64,000 nt of DNA from Combretum micranthum. Its lineage: Eukaryota; Streptophyta; Magnoliopsida; Myrtales; Combretaceae. The DNA lies in contig JAMXBD010002462.1 of the NCBI GenBank assembly GCA_024138025.1, positions 1-64,000 on the forward strand. Reading direction: 5' to 3'. The notes beneath the pieces are model-generated. The model saw only the letters and a list, made by a program, of their open reading frames with translations, did no database searches and was not told where the DNA came from. Shown here piece by piece: positions 35,201 through 45,047 of this stretch. Each line of letters opens with the position of its first letter. Positions within the stretch are counted from its first letter, which is position 1. The position numbers and the translations under genes are program-made.

Positions 35201-38200
35201 CTCCCCTCCCTCATCCTCTTACCATTTCAACTTTGTTTCTTCTTCTTTCCTCCTTCAAGACTCCTTTGGTATGTATATTTAGGCCTTGTACATCCTAAAT
35301 CTTGTTATGGCAAGATCATTCTTGTGTGTTTTCTCATCTAAATCCTAATGAGCTTGAGCAAGGGACATGAAAACACTACTACAAGAATCTCAAGCCATCT
35401 CAAGAAGTGGATCTAGCCTTTAAATGAGTTTTGTTTGAAATATCAACTTGTTCATGCATGTAAAGTAATGATCTTGCACATATATTGTTGTTCATGCCAT
35501 GAGATCCATGATTTATGCATCATACTTAGTAGATCTAAAGTTTAGATACCCACATTGTCATTTACATGTATGATCATAGAGTTATTTTTATTTTCATGCA
35601 TTGATGATCACAAAAATGTAGTCTTGTATATGTATAGAGATGTTAGATAGTGGATAATCATGGATAGAAGGCAAGAACATTGAAAAAGGAAGGACTTTGT
35701 CAAAAATGAAAGATTGAAAATTCGGATGAAATGGAAACCCTACCTTGAAAACCACCAAAATCATTTTTAAACTTATATTTCATAAGGAAAATGAAGGGTA
35801 TGTGTAATAGACATGTTGAAGGAATTATTTTCATGAGTTTAGATGAGTTTAGGCATAATAAAAATAAGAAAACAAGAAGTGAAGCTAGAAGGAAAAATAT
35901 TGACTTTGGATGTGTAGTCAAATTCGTAATTTTGGGTAATGCATATATAAACACTTAGTATTTAAGTCTAAATTGGATATTTTATAAGCTAAAAGAAGTC
36001 CTTAGGTAACATACATATTGGAGCTTCAATTTTTAATGCATTAGAAATTTTCCCTTAAGAAAAATGCAAGAAAATGAAATTTAGAAAATTCGGATTTTTA
36101 CAAAAAGCTATTTCAAAGACATGTCTATCAAATGAAAAATGGAAATTTTTATGCATGAATGGAGGGCATGATTAATATAGACTTTGAGAACCTATTTTTA
36201 GTTAAATAATAAGTGGATTACAAGATTAAAAGCCAAAGAAACCCTAAGGAGCATAATATGGAAAAATAGCTTCCTAGAATTAGTCTTTATGAGAATTTCC
36301 CCAACACTTAAGAGTTCATATGAGTCATTATCACAAAAGTTATTATGACCATGTATATATTAAGTCCATCACATGGCATTTATATTAGAAATTCATTCCC
36401 ATATCATTCATGCATGAATCATCATCTAGGAACACTTTTTATCAAAGGTAAAGCAAATTTTCGAGATTGGATCAATTGCGGAACAGATCTGATCCCACTG
36501 TTCCGTGACCTTATTATTTTCAAAACTTGGATTTAATATTAGAAATAGATAGATCTTTCGAAGTAGATAGAGATCGATATAAAATTTGCGAAATTCCGAG
36601 TTAAAATGACCAAGTTATGGCAGTTTTAAGTCGGAACTTCCGGAAATAGCGAGAAATCCGAATTCATCTAGTCTAGATATATAGTTGGATTTAGTTACAT
36701 GATGAGAATCTCATTAGGATTATTCTTGCTTGGTAGGTGATCCCGAGCAGGACGACACTCTACCTCCCGACTACTACTATTAGGAGGTTGGCGTCCAATG
36801 GCCGAGTGAGTTTTACTTCCAATCTCAATTAATGAATGTGATTGTAATGTAGTGGCACTAGTGATGTAGGCAAAGATAAAAGAAATTGTATATGCATGAT
36901 GGGGTATATGGGAGTTATATATATGTTGTCTACTGTTGATGTGTGAAATGGAACTTAAGAAATATCGAAACGGGTGTTAAGCTATTGATTGATTTTCTAG
37001 TATTTTATATTGAATGTCTGTGAATACTTATTGGTCACTTGAAAGAATTGAATTAATGAATATTCGGTTCCAAACGTAAATTGAATCCATTCATATCACG
37101 ATGGGGTTGGAGCATTTGCATTGGTTGGTTTTTCGTGATCCATAAAACGAATATGTTGGTTAATCGTGATCCATAAAACGAATTTGTTGGTTAATCGTGA
37201 TCCATAAAATGAGTTTTTGTTCAGTTGACCGTGAGCTTAAACGGCGTCGTACCGCAGGATTCATTAATCTGCTAACCCGGGATGGAGGGCGCAAGTCCAT
37301 CCACATATGATTTCCGGTTAGTCATATGTTTGTTGAACTCATTTGTTTGATGCATACACTTGCTTGAATAATCACTTGTTTGGAATAAATTGTACTTAAT
37401 TGTGTTATGGAAGTTCTTACTCACTAAGCTAGTTAGCTTACGCACCCATAGTTTCTATCTTTTGCAGCATGATTTTATATGGCTTAGGCCAAGACAAGCC
37501 ACAGCACAGGTACCGGAGATAGGAGTTTCCCATAGAAGTTTGATCCATTCCTTTTTGTATAGACTTCCATTGGAAACTAAAGACTCTGGATGACTGTAAC
37601 AGACTGTTATTCTTTTGCGGGGGAATGCCCCTTAGATTTTGTAAACTTTAAATCATGTGTTTTGATTTATTATCTATGGCTAATGAATGCCTCGTTAAAC
37701 TGTTTAACTCCATTTGTTGAAGTATTCTATTGTCGTAAAGGAACGCTTTACATCTACTTAAGACTCCTGAAGGCCCCGGGTAGGGAACTCGAGAGTCTTA
37801 CTTAGTATGTGGCGGGCTGTTACGTTTAGGATACCCTACGGAGCGTGACAATTTCCTAGATGACCTGGAGGACTAGATATGACCATAGACATTGATGGAA
37901 TTCCTATTTTATAATAGATCACTTATAGTATCTTTTGATGTTTGTATTTGATGTTATAGATTGAATTATCTTTTGCAGCTTTTGTATAAAGCTTGTAAGA
38001 AGCCTTGTTAGTAATATCTAAACTTAGCTATATGTATATCTTGAACTTGTTTCTCTTTTGATATATGATGATGATGATGTTGCGTTTTTATTAAGAGTTT
38101 TAAAAATCATTAGTTTTCAAATTAGTTGATTTTTAGGATTTAGACAAACAATTCTTCTAGGACAACCTTACATATAATTCTACAGGTTACATGTGGTTGG

Positions 38201-38250
38201 GGAGTTGTTATTACTTGTCTTAATTATAGGGGTGATATCGGGTCCTTACA
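32244..38250 (+). repeat. Solo LTR in gag, TSD TGACG, itself interrupted
   Basis: It starts TGAAATAGCC at 32244 and ends GGTCCTTACA at 38250. The target-site duplication TGACG is perfect (32239-32243 and 38251-38255). Removing the nested LTR at 34416-37850 leaves about 2.57 kb. This is a different LTR family. It has a TATA-like CATATATAG near 32728, a leader ending at a possible donor ATG/GTAAGTG near 32813, a GC-rich segment at 33215-33450 with repeated GCCG words, and a possible acceptor TTTTAG/GTGATG near 34357. Confidence 0.9.
34416..37850 (+). repeat. Solo LTR (long gypsy) nested in a solo LTR, TSD ATTTC
   Basis: It starts TGTAAACCCCGG at 34416 and ends GGAGCGTGACA at 37850, 3435 bp. 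The target-site duplication ATTTC is perfect (34411-34415 and 37851-37855). It is closely similar to, and the same length as, the 5' LTR at 3921-7355. It contains three copies of a 28-base repeat with TTTTATGGATCACGATTAA-like cores (in reverse) at 37128-37220, the conserved block at 36530-36660, a possible donor TTTG/GTATGT near 35268 and a strong pyrimidine-rich acceptor TTTTGCAG near 37468. Confidence 0.95.
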
Positions 38251-38255
38251 TGACG

Positions 38256-38756
38256 AGTACAAACTTGCTGCTTTAAAAGACCATGTAGAGCACGACTCTA
38301 GCTTAGTTGTAGGTTATTCTTAAACCTTAGCTGATGTTTCCTTGAACATTTTAAATAAACAAAGTCAATTAATAAGTGACGTTAGGAAGCTAGGACTATT
38401 GTATAAAGTATAAACTAGTTACTGACTAAAGCACGTTAACCACATGAACCATACGAATAGTCAATGAGATCGCTTATGCCTTGTTCAATACCAAACCACC
38501 CACTTGTTTTGTGACCATCAGCTTGGCTAAGAAAACCGGGTTACTTGTAACCTCTACGATTTCTAGCTTCCGAGTGAAGACACCCACAGGTAGCATTGGG
38601 ATAACCAAAGAAATGTTGGAAGGATGCCTTCTAGAAATCCAAGGACATCACTCTGTAGCGAACTTGATAGTGTTGGATATAAACAAGTGTGAAGTAATTC
38701 TAGATATAAGTTAGTTAACGCATGCCAAAGCCACAATAGACTGTCATAAGAAAAGA
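38256..38756 (+). pseudogene. Gag end and retropepsin-like protease remnant
   Basis: After the solo LTR the reading resumes (KLAALKDHVEHD), and 38481-38714 gives the protease region: CFVTISLAKKTGL, VKTPTGS and LIVLDINKCEVILDIS. In related elements the segment before CFV holds the catalytic D-S/T-G-A motif. Here it reads NTKPPT, so the catalytic aspartate triad is lost. The protease would cut the polyprotein into mature enzymes; this copy cannot. Confidence 0.7.
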
Positions 38757-40306
38757 GTGAGCTTTGTGGACAGTGAGGGACAAGAGGAGATGTTTGGAGA
38801 GTCGATGAGTTTACAAAGGTTAAGTTCGTTCAAGTTATTGAAGGATGGAGAACTTGAAGTAGAAGAAGAAAGTAGCATAAATGCAGTAGAGGAAGAGAAA
38901 GAGAAGCTTAGTCTGGACGATATACCGATAATGAATGAGTTTCTGGATGTTTTCCCAAAAGAATTGCCTAGATTTCCACCACAACGAGAAATCAACTTCG
39001 AAATCGACTTTGTGCCAAATACCGAGCCTATATCCAAAGCCCCGTATCATATGGGACCAATCAAGATAAAGGAACAATTGTCTGAACTTCTAGATCAAGT
39101 ATTTATCTACCCTAGTGTGTCACTATGGGGAGCACCTATTTTGTTCGTGAAAAAGAAAGATAGGTCAATAAGATAGTGTATTAATTATCGAAAGCTTAAT
39201 AAGGTTACCATCAAGAACCAATATTCGCTTCCAAGGATCAACGACTTGTTCAATCAACTATAAGGAGCAAGCATGTTCTCACATATCAACTTACATTCCG
39301 AGTATCATCAGTTATGGATTAAACCAGAAGACATACCGAAGACCACTTTCCGTATGCGATATGGACATTTCGAGTTCTTAGTAATGTCATTTGGGTTATC
39401 AAATGCACCTATTACCTTTATGCATCTCATGAATCAAAGTATACAAACTGCTTTTGGATAAGTGTGTGATTGTCTTCATCGATGATATCTTGATCTACTC
39501 TACCATACGGGAAAAGAATGAGGAACATCTGCGCATGGCACTACAAACACTAAAGGAACACAAGTTGTCTGCCACGTTGTCAAAATGTGACTTCTGGTTA
39601 GATAAGATATCCTTTTTGGGACATATCATGTCAGATGATGGAATAGTAGTAGACCCTGAAAAGATAAAGGCCATCATGGAATGGCAACAACCAAAGATAG
39701 TAACTAATGTGAGAAGTTTTCTTGAGTTGGTTGGCTATTATAGGAAGTTTGTAAAGGATGTTTCCAAGATAGCTAAGCCTTTGACTCAGTTGATGCAAAA
39801 GAACGAAAAGTTTGTCTGGATAGATAAAAGAGAATAAAGTTTCCAAGAACTCAAGTAACGACTCGTATCAGCACCTATCTTGGTTTTACCAAACCCAAAG
39901 AAGCCCTACATAGTACACATTGATGCTTCAAGAAATGGCTTAGGGTGTGTTTTGATGCAAGATGGGAAGGTAATTATGTATGCCTAGCGTCAGTTGAGGC
40001 CATCGAGCAAACTATCCTACACACAACTTAGAGCTAGCCATTGTGGTGTTTGCACTCAAGTTGTGGAGGCACTATTTATATGGAAAGAGATGTAAAATAT
40101 ATACTAATCATAAGAGCCTCAAATACTTGTTTATGTAGAAAGAGTTGAACATGCGACAAAGGAGATGGTTGGAGCTTATTAAAGATTATTACCTTCAAAT
40201 CAACTACTGCTCAGGGAAGGTTAATGCTGTTGTCAATGCCTTAAGTCGTAAAAACCATGGTGAATAGAAAGATTTGATAAAGGAATTCGAGAACTTAAGG
40301 ACAGAG
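38757..40306 (+). pseudogene. Reverse transcriptase and RNase H remnant
   Basis: The N-terminal block has DVFPKELPRFPPQREINFEI, then ILFVKKKDRSIR, a stop where MCI- is expected, [27 protein letters not shown], and the catalytic FIDDILIYS at about 39475-39500. FLGHIMS and SFLELVGYYRKFVKD follow, and then the RNase H start with VHIDASRNGLGCVL near 39915. At least five stops or frame changes are present (for example 39174, 39460, 39834). The order and motifs are those of Ty3/gypsy Pol. It is cut at 40307-40314 by the hAT insertion; the integrase continues at 42611. Confidence 0.85.
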
Positions 40307-41352
40307 TTTGTAGGTAGGGCTGGGCAAAAAAACCGACCGAACCGTAAATCGAGCCGAACCGAACCAAACCAAACCGAAAATTCAATTTTTTTTCAATTCG
40401 GTTCTGTTCACGGTTCGGTTCGAAGATAAAGATTTGGTTCGCGGTTTGGTTCGCAATTTCGAACCGAACCGAACCGTCTTACTAATTTAAAAAAAAAAAT
40501 TCTGTTTACTGCCTAAAGTAAAGGCAATCGGCCCAGCCCCAAAATGAATTAGGTTTAGCATTTAGGTTTGTTTGTGCTTGTCTCTCCAATCTCCTCAGTC
40601 GTCACTCGGTCACTCCTGCTCACTCAATCCTCACGTCATGCGGCGCCTCACGATCACCGATCACGGCTCACAATCAGGCCGTCAGCCACACACACAGCCA
40701 CACCACACGCAGTCGGCACTTGGCAGTCACGCACACTCGCACAGTTCCAGATTTCCGTCTTTCAATTCGTACTTCCGACTTCGTAGTCCACAGATTTCGA
40801 CAGTGAGTCTTTCTTGCTTTAGAACCTCAACTTTGTTTTGGATATTGTTTTTGCAGATTTTGAATGTGGTCATGCTTGCGTGCCCTAATATAGATTTTAG
40901 TTAGAGATGCAAATAAAAAAGAAAGTAATTGGATTTTTGCAGATCTCCAACCTTCTGGTACGGCCTCTCGTGCTTCATTATCTGCCGGTTTGTTTGCTTT
41001 TGGCCAAGTTCATCCTTACGGATCGAAATCCAACTCAATTATTTGATTTCTTCGTCCTCCTATTCCGTCTCCTTTTTTTCTTCTTTGGTTCGATTGGAGT
41101 AAAAAATTGTTACTCCTTTTTTTGAAACCTTCGGATCTCTCTCGGGTACGCTATTCCTTGTCTGCAAGATGATGTGTTGTTATTGTCGTTGTTTTGTGCG
41201 TGCCTGTGTTTGTGTGTGTTTTGGTTCTGTTTTTAAAGAAAAGCTGAATTCTCGTTGATTTTCTTATCTATTCAAGGACAATTATGGTCTTGTTGATCTC
41301 TAAGATTTAAATTATGATGATATGAAACGAAATTAGTTAAGGGTGTACGTAC

Positions 41353-41537
41353 TTAGAGATGCTAGAGAACTCATAAAGTTTGCCACGGCTGGAGAAAATG
41401 ATAAGAGCAACCTCAGCATCACATAGAACAGAGAGCTCATATGCCTTCTTAAGGAGACCATTTCTTCTCTTGGCAAAAGTTACTTGTCGATTTATATTGT
41501 TCTCGATCCTTTTTAGTTCAACTTTCCCTCTACCCAT
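41353..41537 (-). pseudogene. Captured first exon of a SEP/AGL6-like MADS-box gene
   Basis: From the ATG at 41537 the frame encodes the whole MADS DNA-binding domain with no stop: [50 protein letters not shown] and LYEFSS. FAKRRNG and [12 protein letters not shown] point to the SEPALLATA/AGL6 side of the MIKC family. The coding part is 185 nt and is followed on the minus strand by a GTACGT splice donor; 185 nt is the classic first-exon length of MIKC genes. No I, K or C exons follow. In a full gene the product is a floral transcription factor. Here only the exon and some flanking DNA lie inside the hAT element, so it is probably non-functional, though it could yield a truncated DNA-binding peptide if transcribed. 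Confidence 0.9.
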
Positions 41538-41955
41538 ATTGTTTATTTATATATATAGATAGAGAGTAATATATAGCTTTCCATCAAATTTCCTTTGTTT
41601 CCACCTCCCTTGCTTTTTGGATGTTAAGAATTGTCTCGTTGGTGTACTTACCCTACTGGATCAAGGGCATTGAAGATTCAAAGGTTGAGAATGTTACCAT
41701 GTTTTTTGTTTTGTCTGCTCCATAGTCTTTCATGTATTAAAATAACGACTCTAAAATTTTTCAGTATATATTTATATCACGCAAAAGCATTATTTTGGAT
41801 TGAATGTAAGGTTACTATAATGGCATAACCATTCAAAGTTATTATTTGAGGCAGTGTAGTCACTGAAAAATGATCTACTCTCTTGTATAACATGTAGGAA
41901 GCATTGATATATCTCATCAGTATTTCTGCTATTTAATTTTCCACTTGACATGCAG

Positions 41956-42078
41956 CCTCTCAGTATTCTGTGCCGTTCCTTCCGGGACATTGATACTTAT
42001 ACGATGGGGTTTCCTCGTGGTGATGGTCAAGGACATACAAACATATTCCGAGTTATTAAACACTGCCTACCTGGCCCA
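41956..42078 (+). pseudogene. Exon-like cargo segment in the hAT, product unrecognised
   Basis: A segment of exactly 123 nt (41 codons, no stop) lies between an acceptor TGACATGCAG and a donor GTAAGA. It reads LSILCRSFRDIDTY, then MGFPRGDGQGHTNIFRV and IKHCLPGP. Codon-like composition, clean splice borders and phase 0 on both sides suggest a real exon taken from a host gene. I do not recognise the protein. It is on the strand opposite to the MADS exon, so it came from another gene or another capture. Confidence 0.55.
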
Positions 42079-42610
42079 GTAAGATTCTAAGTTAATTAAC
42101 TCTTTATCTTTTTCCCTTAACCTTTTGTGGAAGGGACTAATTATTGATTGGTAACATTTAAAAGCTTATTCAGACCCTGTAGATGCAGTCAGTAAGTGCT
42201 TGAGTGAATCTTCCAGAGACGGTCTTTCAGTCATATGTCTGTTTTGTTGCCATAGGATATTGTACTAACTTTTCACCACTTATTTTTTATATATTATTCT
42301 GGAGGCTTTTATTATCTGTACCATATTTATTAGTACTACTTTTTACAAAATTTGCATGATTTTTTTTCCTGAAATGACATAGTTCTGTGTACACGACGTT
42401 GAAATGAGAAAAAAAGCAAATTCTCTTTTTTTTTTTAATATGGTTCGAACAGTATATCGAATCGTACCGAACCGTTTTTTTTAGGTTCGAAAAATTAATG
42501 AACCGAACCGTAAGGTTAGGTTCGTTTTTATAAAAATAACCGAACCGTTATTTTAGGTTCAATTAGGTTCGAGTGGCGAACCGGACCGAACCGTACCACG
42601 CCCACCCCTA

Positions 42611-44093
42611 TTTGTAGGACAAGATATAGAAGTAGAAATTACAAGTTTGACTATGGAGCCAACATTAGTGGAAAGGATAAAAGAAGCATAATGCTATGAT
42701 GAGGTGATACATAAGATAAAAAGGAAAATGCAAGAAGGAAGGTATACCAATATTGCGATTGATGACGAAGACGTTGTAAGGAGGAGAGGAAGGGACAATT
42801 ATGTGTACTCGATGACCTAGAAATAAGGAAAGAATTCATGGAGGAAACCCAAAATTCAGGATATATTGTATATTGTGGAGGAACAAAAATATATCAGGAT
42901 CTTAAGAGTCACTTTTAGTGGAATGGTATGAAGAAAGATGTGACTGAGTATGTGTTGAAATGTCATGTATGCCAGCAAGTCAAGGTAGAATACCAAAGGC
43001 CAAGGGTATTGTTGAAACCACTGCCAATACCTGAGTGGAAGTGGTACCAAATCATGATGGACTTTTATGTGGATTACCAAGGACCTTAGCCAGCTACAAT
43101 GCCATATGGGTTGTTGTTGATTGTCTTACAAAGTCTGCACACTTCCTACCGATCAACATGACATACTCGATAGACAAATTGGATCTACCTATAGGAGATA
43201 ATACATTTACACAGAGTACCTATTGAAATAGTATCGGATCAAGATCCTAGGTTTGTGTCTAAGTTTTGGAATAACTTGCAAAAGTGCTTGGGCACAAAAC
43301 TACATTTCAGTACAACATATCAGCCTTAAATCGACGATCATTCAAAGCGAACAATCCAAAAATTGGAGGATATGTTACAAGCATTTGTTATGGAGTTCCA
43401 AGGAAGCTGGGATGCACACTTGCCTTTAGTACAATTCGCCTAAAACAATAGCTATCACTCTACAATCCTTGTATGGGCAATGTTACAAGTCATTGTTGCT
43501 TTTGGGATGACATCGAAAAGTTGGTTATTAGACCTGACCTAATGCAAGAGGCCACAAAAGAAAGTGCAAATTATTCAACGAAGGATGAAGGAGGCACAAG
43601 ATAGACAAAAAAGTTGGGCTGATCATAAAAGAAGAACACTTAAATTTACAGTAGGAGATCATGTGTACCTAAAGGTGAACCCAATCAAGAGCATCCATTG
43701 AGCTCATGCACAAGGAAAGTTAAGTCCACATTATATTGGAACTTTCAAGATTCTCGAACGAGTTGGAGATCTTTCGTTTCGCCTCGTGCTACTATCAAAT
43801 CTCTTTGGAATACACAACATGTTTTATGTGTCTGTTCTATGCAAATATGTAGCTGACCCAGATCAAGTAGTAGAACTGGAGCCAGTATCGTTAAAAGACA
43901 ACCTCACATGCAAGGAACACCAAGTATGAATTCTGGATCGAAAATTTCAGAAGCTACGGAATAAAGAAATTAAATATGTCAAAGTCCTTTAGAGGAATCA
44001 TACACAAGAGGAAGCAACTTGGAAGGCTAAGGACGATGTATGACATCAATACCTAAACCTATTCGAAAAATCAAGTATGTTTGTCAAGTTTTG
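42611..44093 (+). pseudogene. Integrase with chromodomain-like C-terminus, remnant
   Basis: The HHCC zinc-finger end gives YVLKCHVCQQVK near 42950, followed by PLPIPEWKW and the first catalytic aspartate in MMDF near 43055. The second catalytic block reads IVSDQDPRFVSKFW near 43225. Where related integrases have a QSERT motif with the catalytic Glu, this copy reads HSKRT, so the Glu appears lost. GDHVYLKVNP, LSPHYIGTFKILERVGDLSF and a final block with VKVL, RNHTQEEATWKAKDDV follow, the last resembling the chromodomain-type tail of chromoviruses. Stops are frequent. The frame ends at a TGA near 44091, shortly before the polypurine tract. Confidence 0.8.
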
Positions 44094-44109
44094 AGAACAA
44101 AACTTTCTT

Positions 44110-44122
44110 TAAGAGAGTAGGT
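44110..44122 (+). other. Polypurine tract
   Basis: A purine-rich run (TTAAGAGAGTAGGT) directly precedes the 3' LTR start TGTAAATC at 44123. It is the expected plus-strand primer position. Confidence 0.6.
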
Positions 44123-45047
44123 TGTAAATCTCTAGGTTTTATGATAGTTTTATGTAAGTTTAAATCCGGTCTCAAAAAATTGAACTCTGGAAGCCAGATT
44201 GAGTCAGCCGATAGATCAAAACGAATAGCTTTTAGATCCCTAAAATATAAAATCAAAATTAAAAATAAGATAAACCCAAATTACGGTTTGTAAAAATAAT
44301 ATAAACCTTAAAATATCAAAAAGCCCAAAAATTCGATTATATCGGACCTTTACGGGATTAGTTTTCGTAACCGATCGCTAACATGTAAAACTAGATAAAA
44401 TTTTCCAATAATAATTCATACTAGAAAAATATTAAGATATCCATAAAATATCAAATAAAAACTTTTGGACTCATAAAAATATTAGTTATAGCCTACATAC
44501 GCATATTTTATCTCTACATGTAACTTATCTGATATTTTACTATTACTATTTATTATTATTTGCCTCTAAATTTGTAGCAAGTCATAGCAACCATGTCTTT
44601 TCATATTTACTCACCTATCCCCTACAAATTATAGCCTAAAACCTATATTTATAATTTACCAGGCATGATGTCATATTGTCACTTCACATTTGACATCACA
44701 CCTTACATCTCCTTCCATTTCTTTCTCTTTTCTCTCTTTTTATTCATTGTTGTGGCATGAATGTGAACTGTTGCCACTCCCATTTTTGCAACAACACATC
44801 GCTTTATTCATCTTTTGGAGGTAAACACATGTTCGATACAACTTTATTTGATTATAGTTATGTTTTCGTACATTATTCCTTGATCTGAACCTTTCTACAT
44901 TGCTTTAAACCATGAGGAATAATGCTAGAGAAAGACCAACATCATGTCAGGTTATCAATCTTGTTAAGATCTTGTTTACATTGTTTTATTTTATCATCTA
45001 ACCTAACTCTCAATATTTAGACATATAGATAAGTATATATTTATATC
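44123..45047 (+). repeat. 3' LTR of the chromovirus, truncated
   Basis: It is collinear with 21923-22480 and 26430-26800 of the 5' LTR. Against that copy it lacks the segment between CACATTTGA and ACACCTTA(C/T)ATCTCC, so it never held the solo LTR now in the 5' LTR, or lost it in a deletion. At 45047, within TTATATCT, similarity stops and another LTR starts, so most of the 3' LTR is missing. Confidence 0.8.

Larger units (their letters stand above)
40315..42610. mobile_element. Non-autonomous hAT transposon carrying gene fragments
   Basis: The ends are TAGGGCTGGGCA and, reversed, TAGGGGTGGGCG, inverted repeats matching at 10 of 12 bases. The 8-bp target-site duplication TTTGTAGG is perfect (40307-40314 and 42611-42618), which is diagnostic for hAT. 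Both subterminal zones (40335-40480 and 42440-42600) are dense in CCGAACCG and its complement CGGTTCGG, as expected of transposase binding sites. No transposase frame is present. The interior has a MADS-box exon on the minus strand, an exon-like segment on the plus strand and a CT/CA-rich leader-like segment at 40565-40810. It therefore resembles a Pack-type gene-capturing element. Confidence 0.92.
21923..45047 (+). mobile_element. Decayed Ty3/gypsy chromovirus with ORF1, hosting five insertions
   Basis: The order is 5' LTR (21923-29396), primer site (29405), ORF1 (29541-30350), gag (30982-32243), protease (38251 on), RT-RNase H (to 40306), integrase with chromodomain-like end (42611-44093), polypurine tract (44110-44122) and truncated 3' LTR (44123-45047). 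Integrase after RT and a C-terminal chromodomain-like block place it in Ty3/gypsy chromoviruses, most like the Tekay/Del group by reading. Five insertions break it. Many stops and changed catalytic residues make it dead. The right end is lost at the junction with another LTR at 45048, so no element-level target duplication can be seen. Confidence 0.85.

Noticed and set aside
41337..41537. Functional MADS-box gene
   Set aside because: Only exon 1 is present; the rest of the hAT interior has no I, K or C region on this strand and the hAT borders close 1 kb away.
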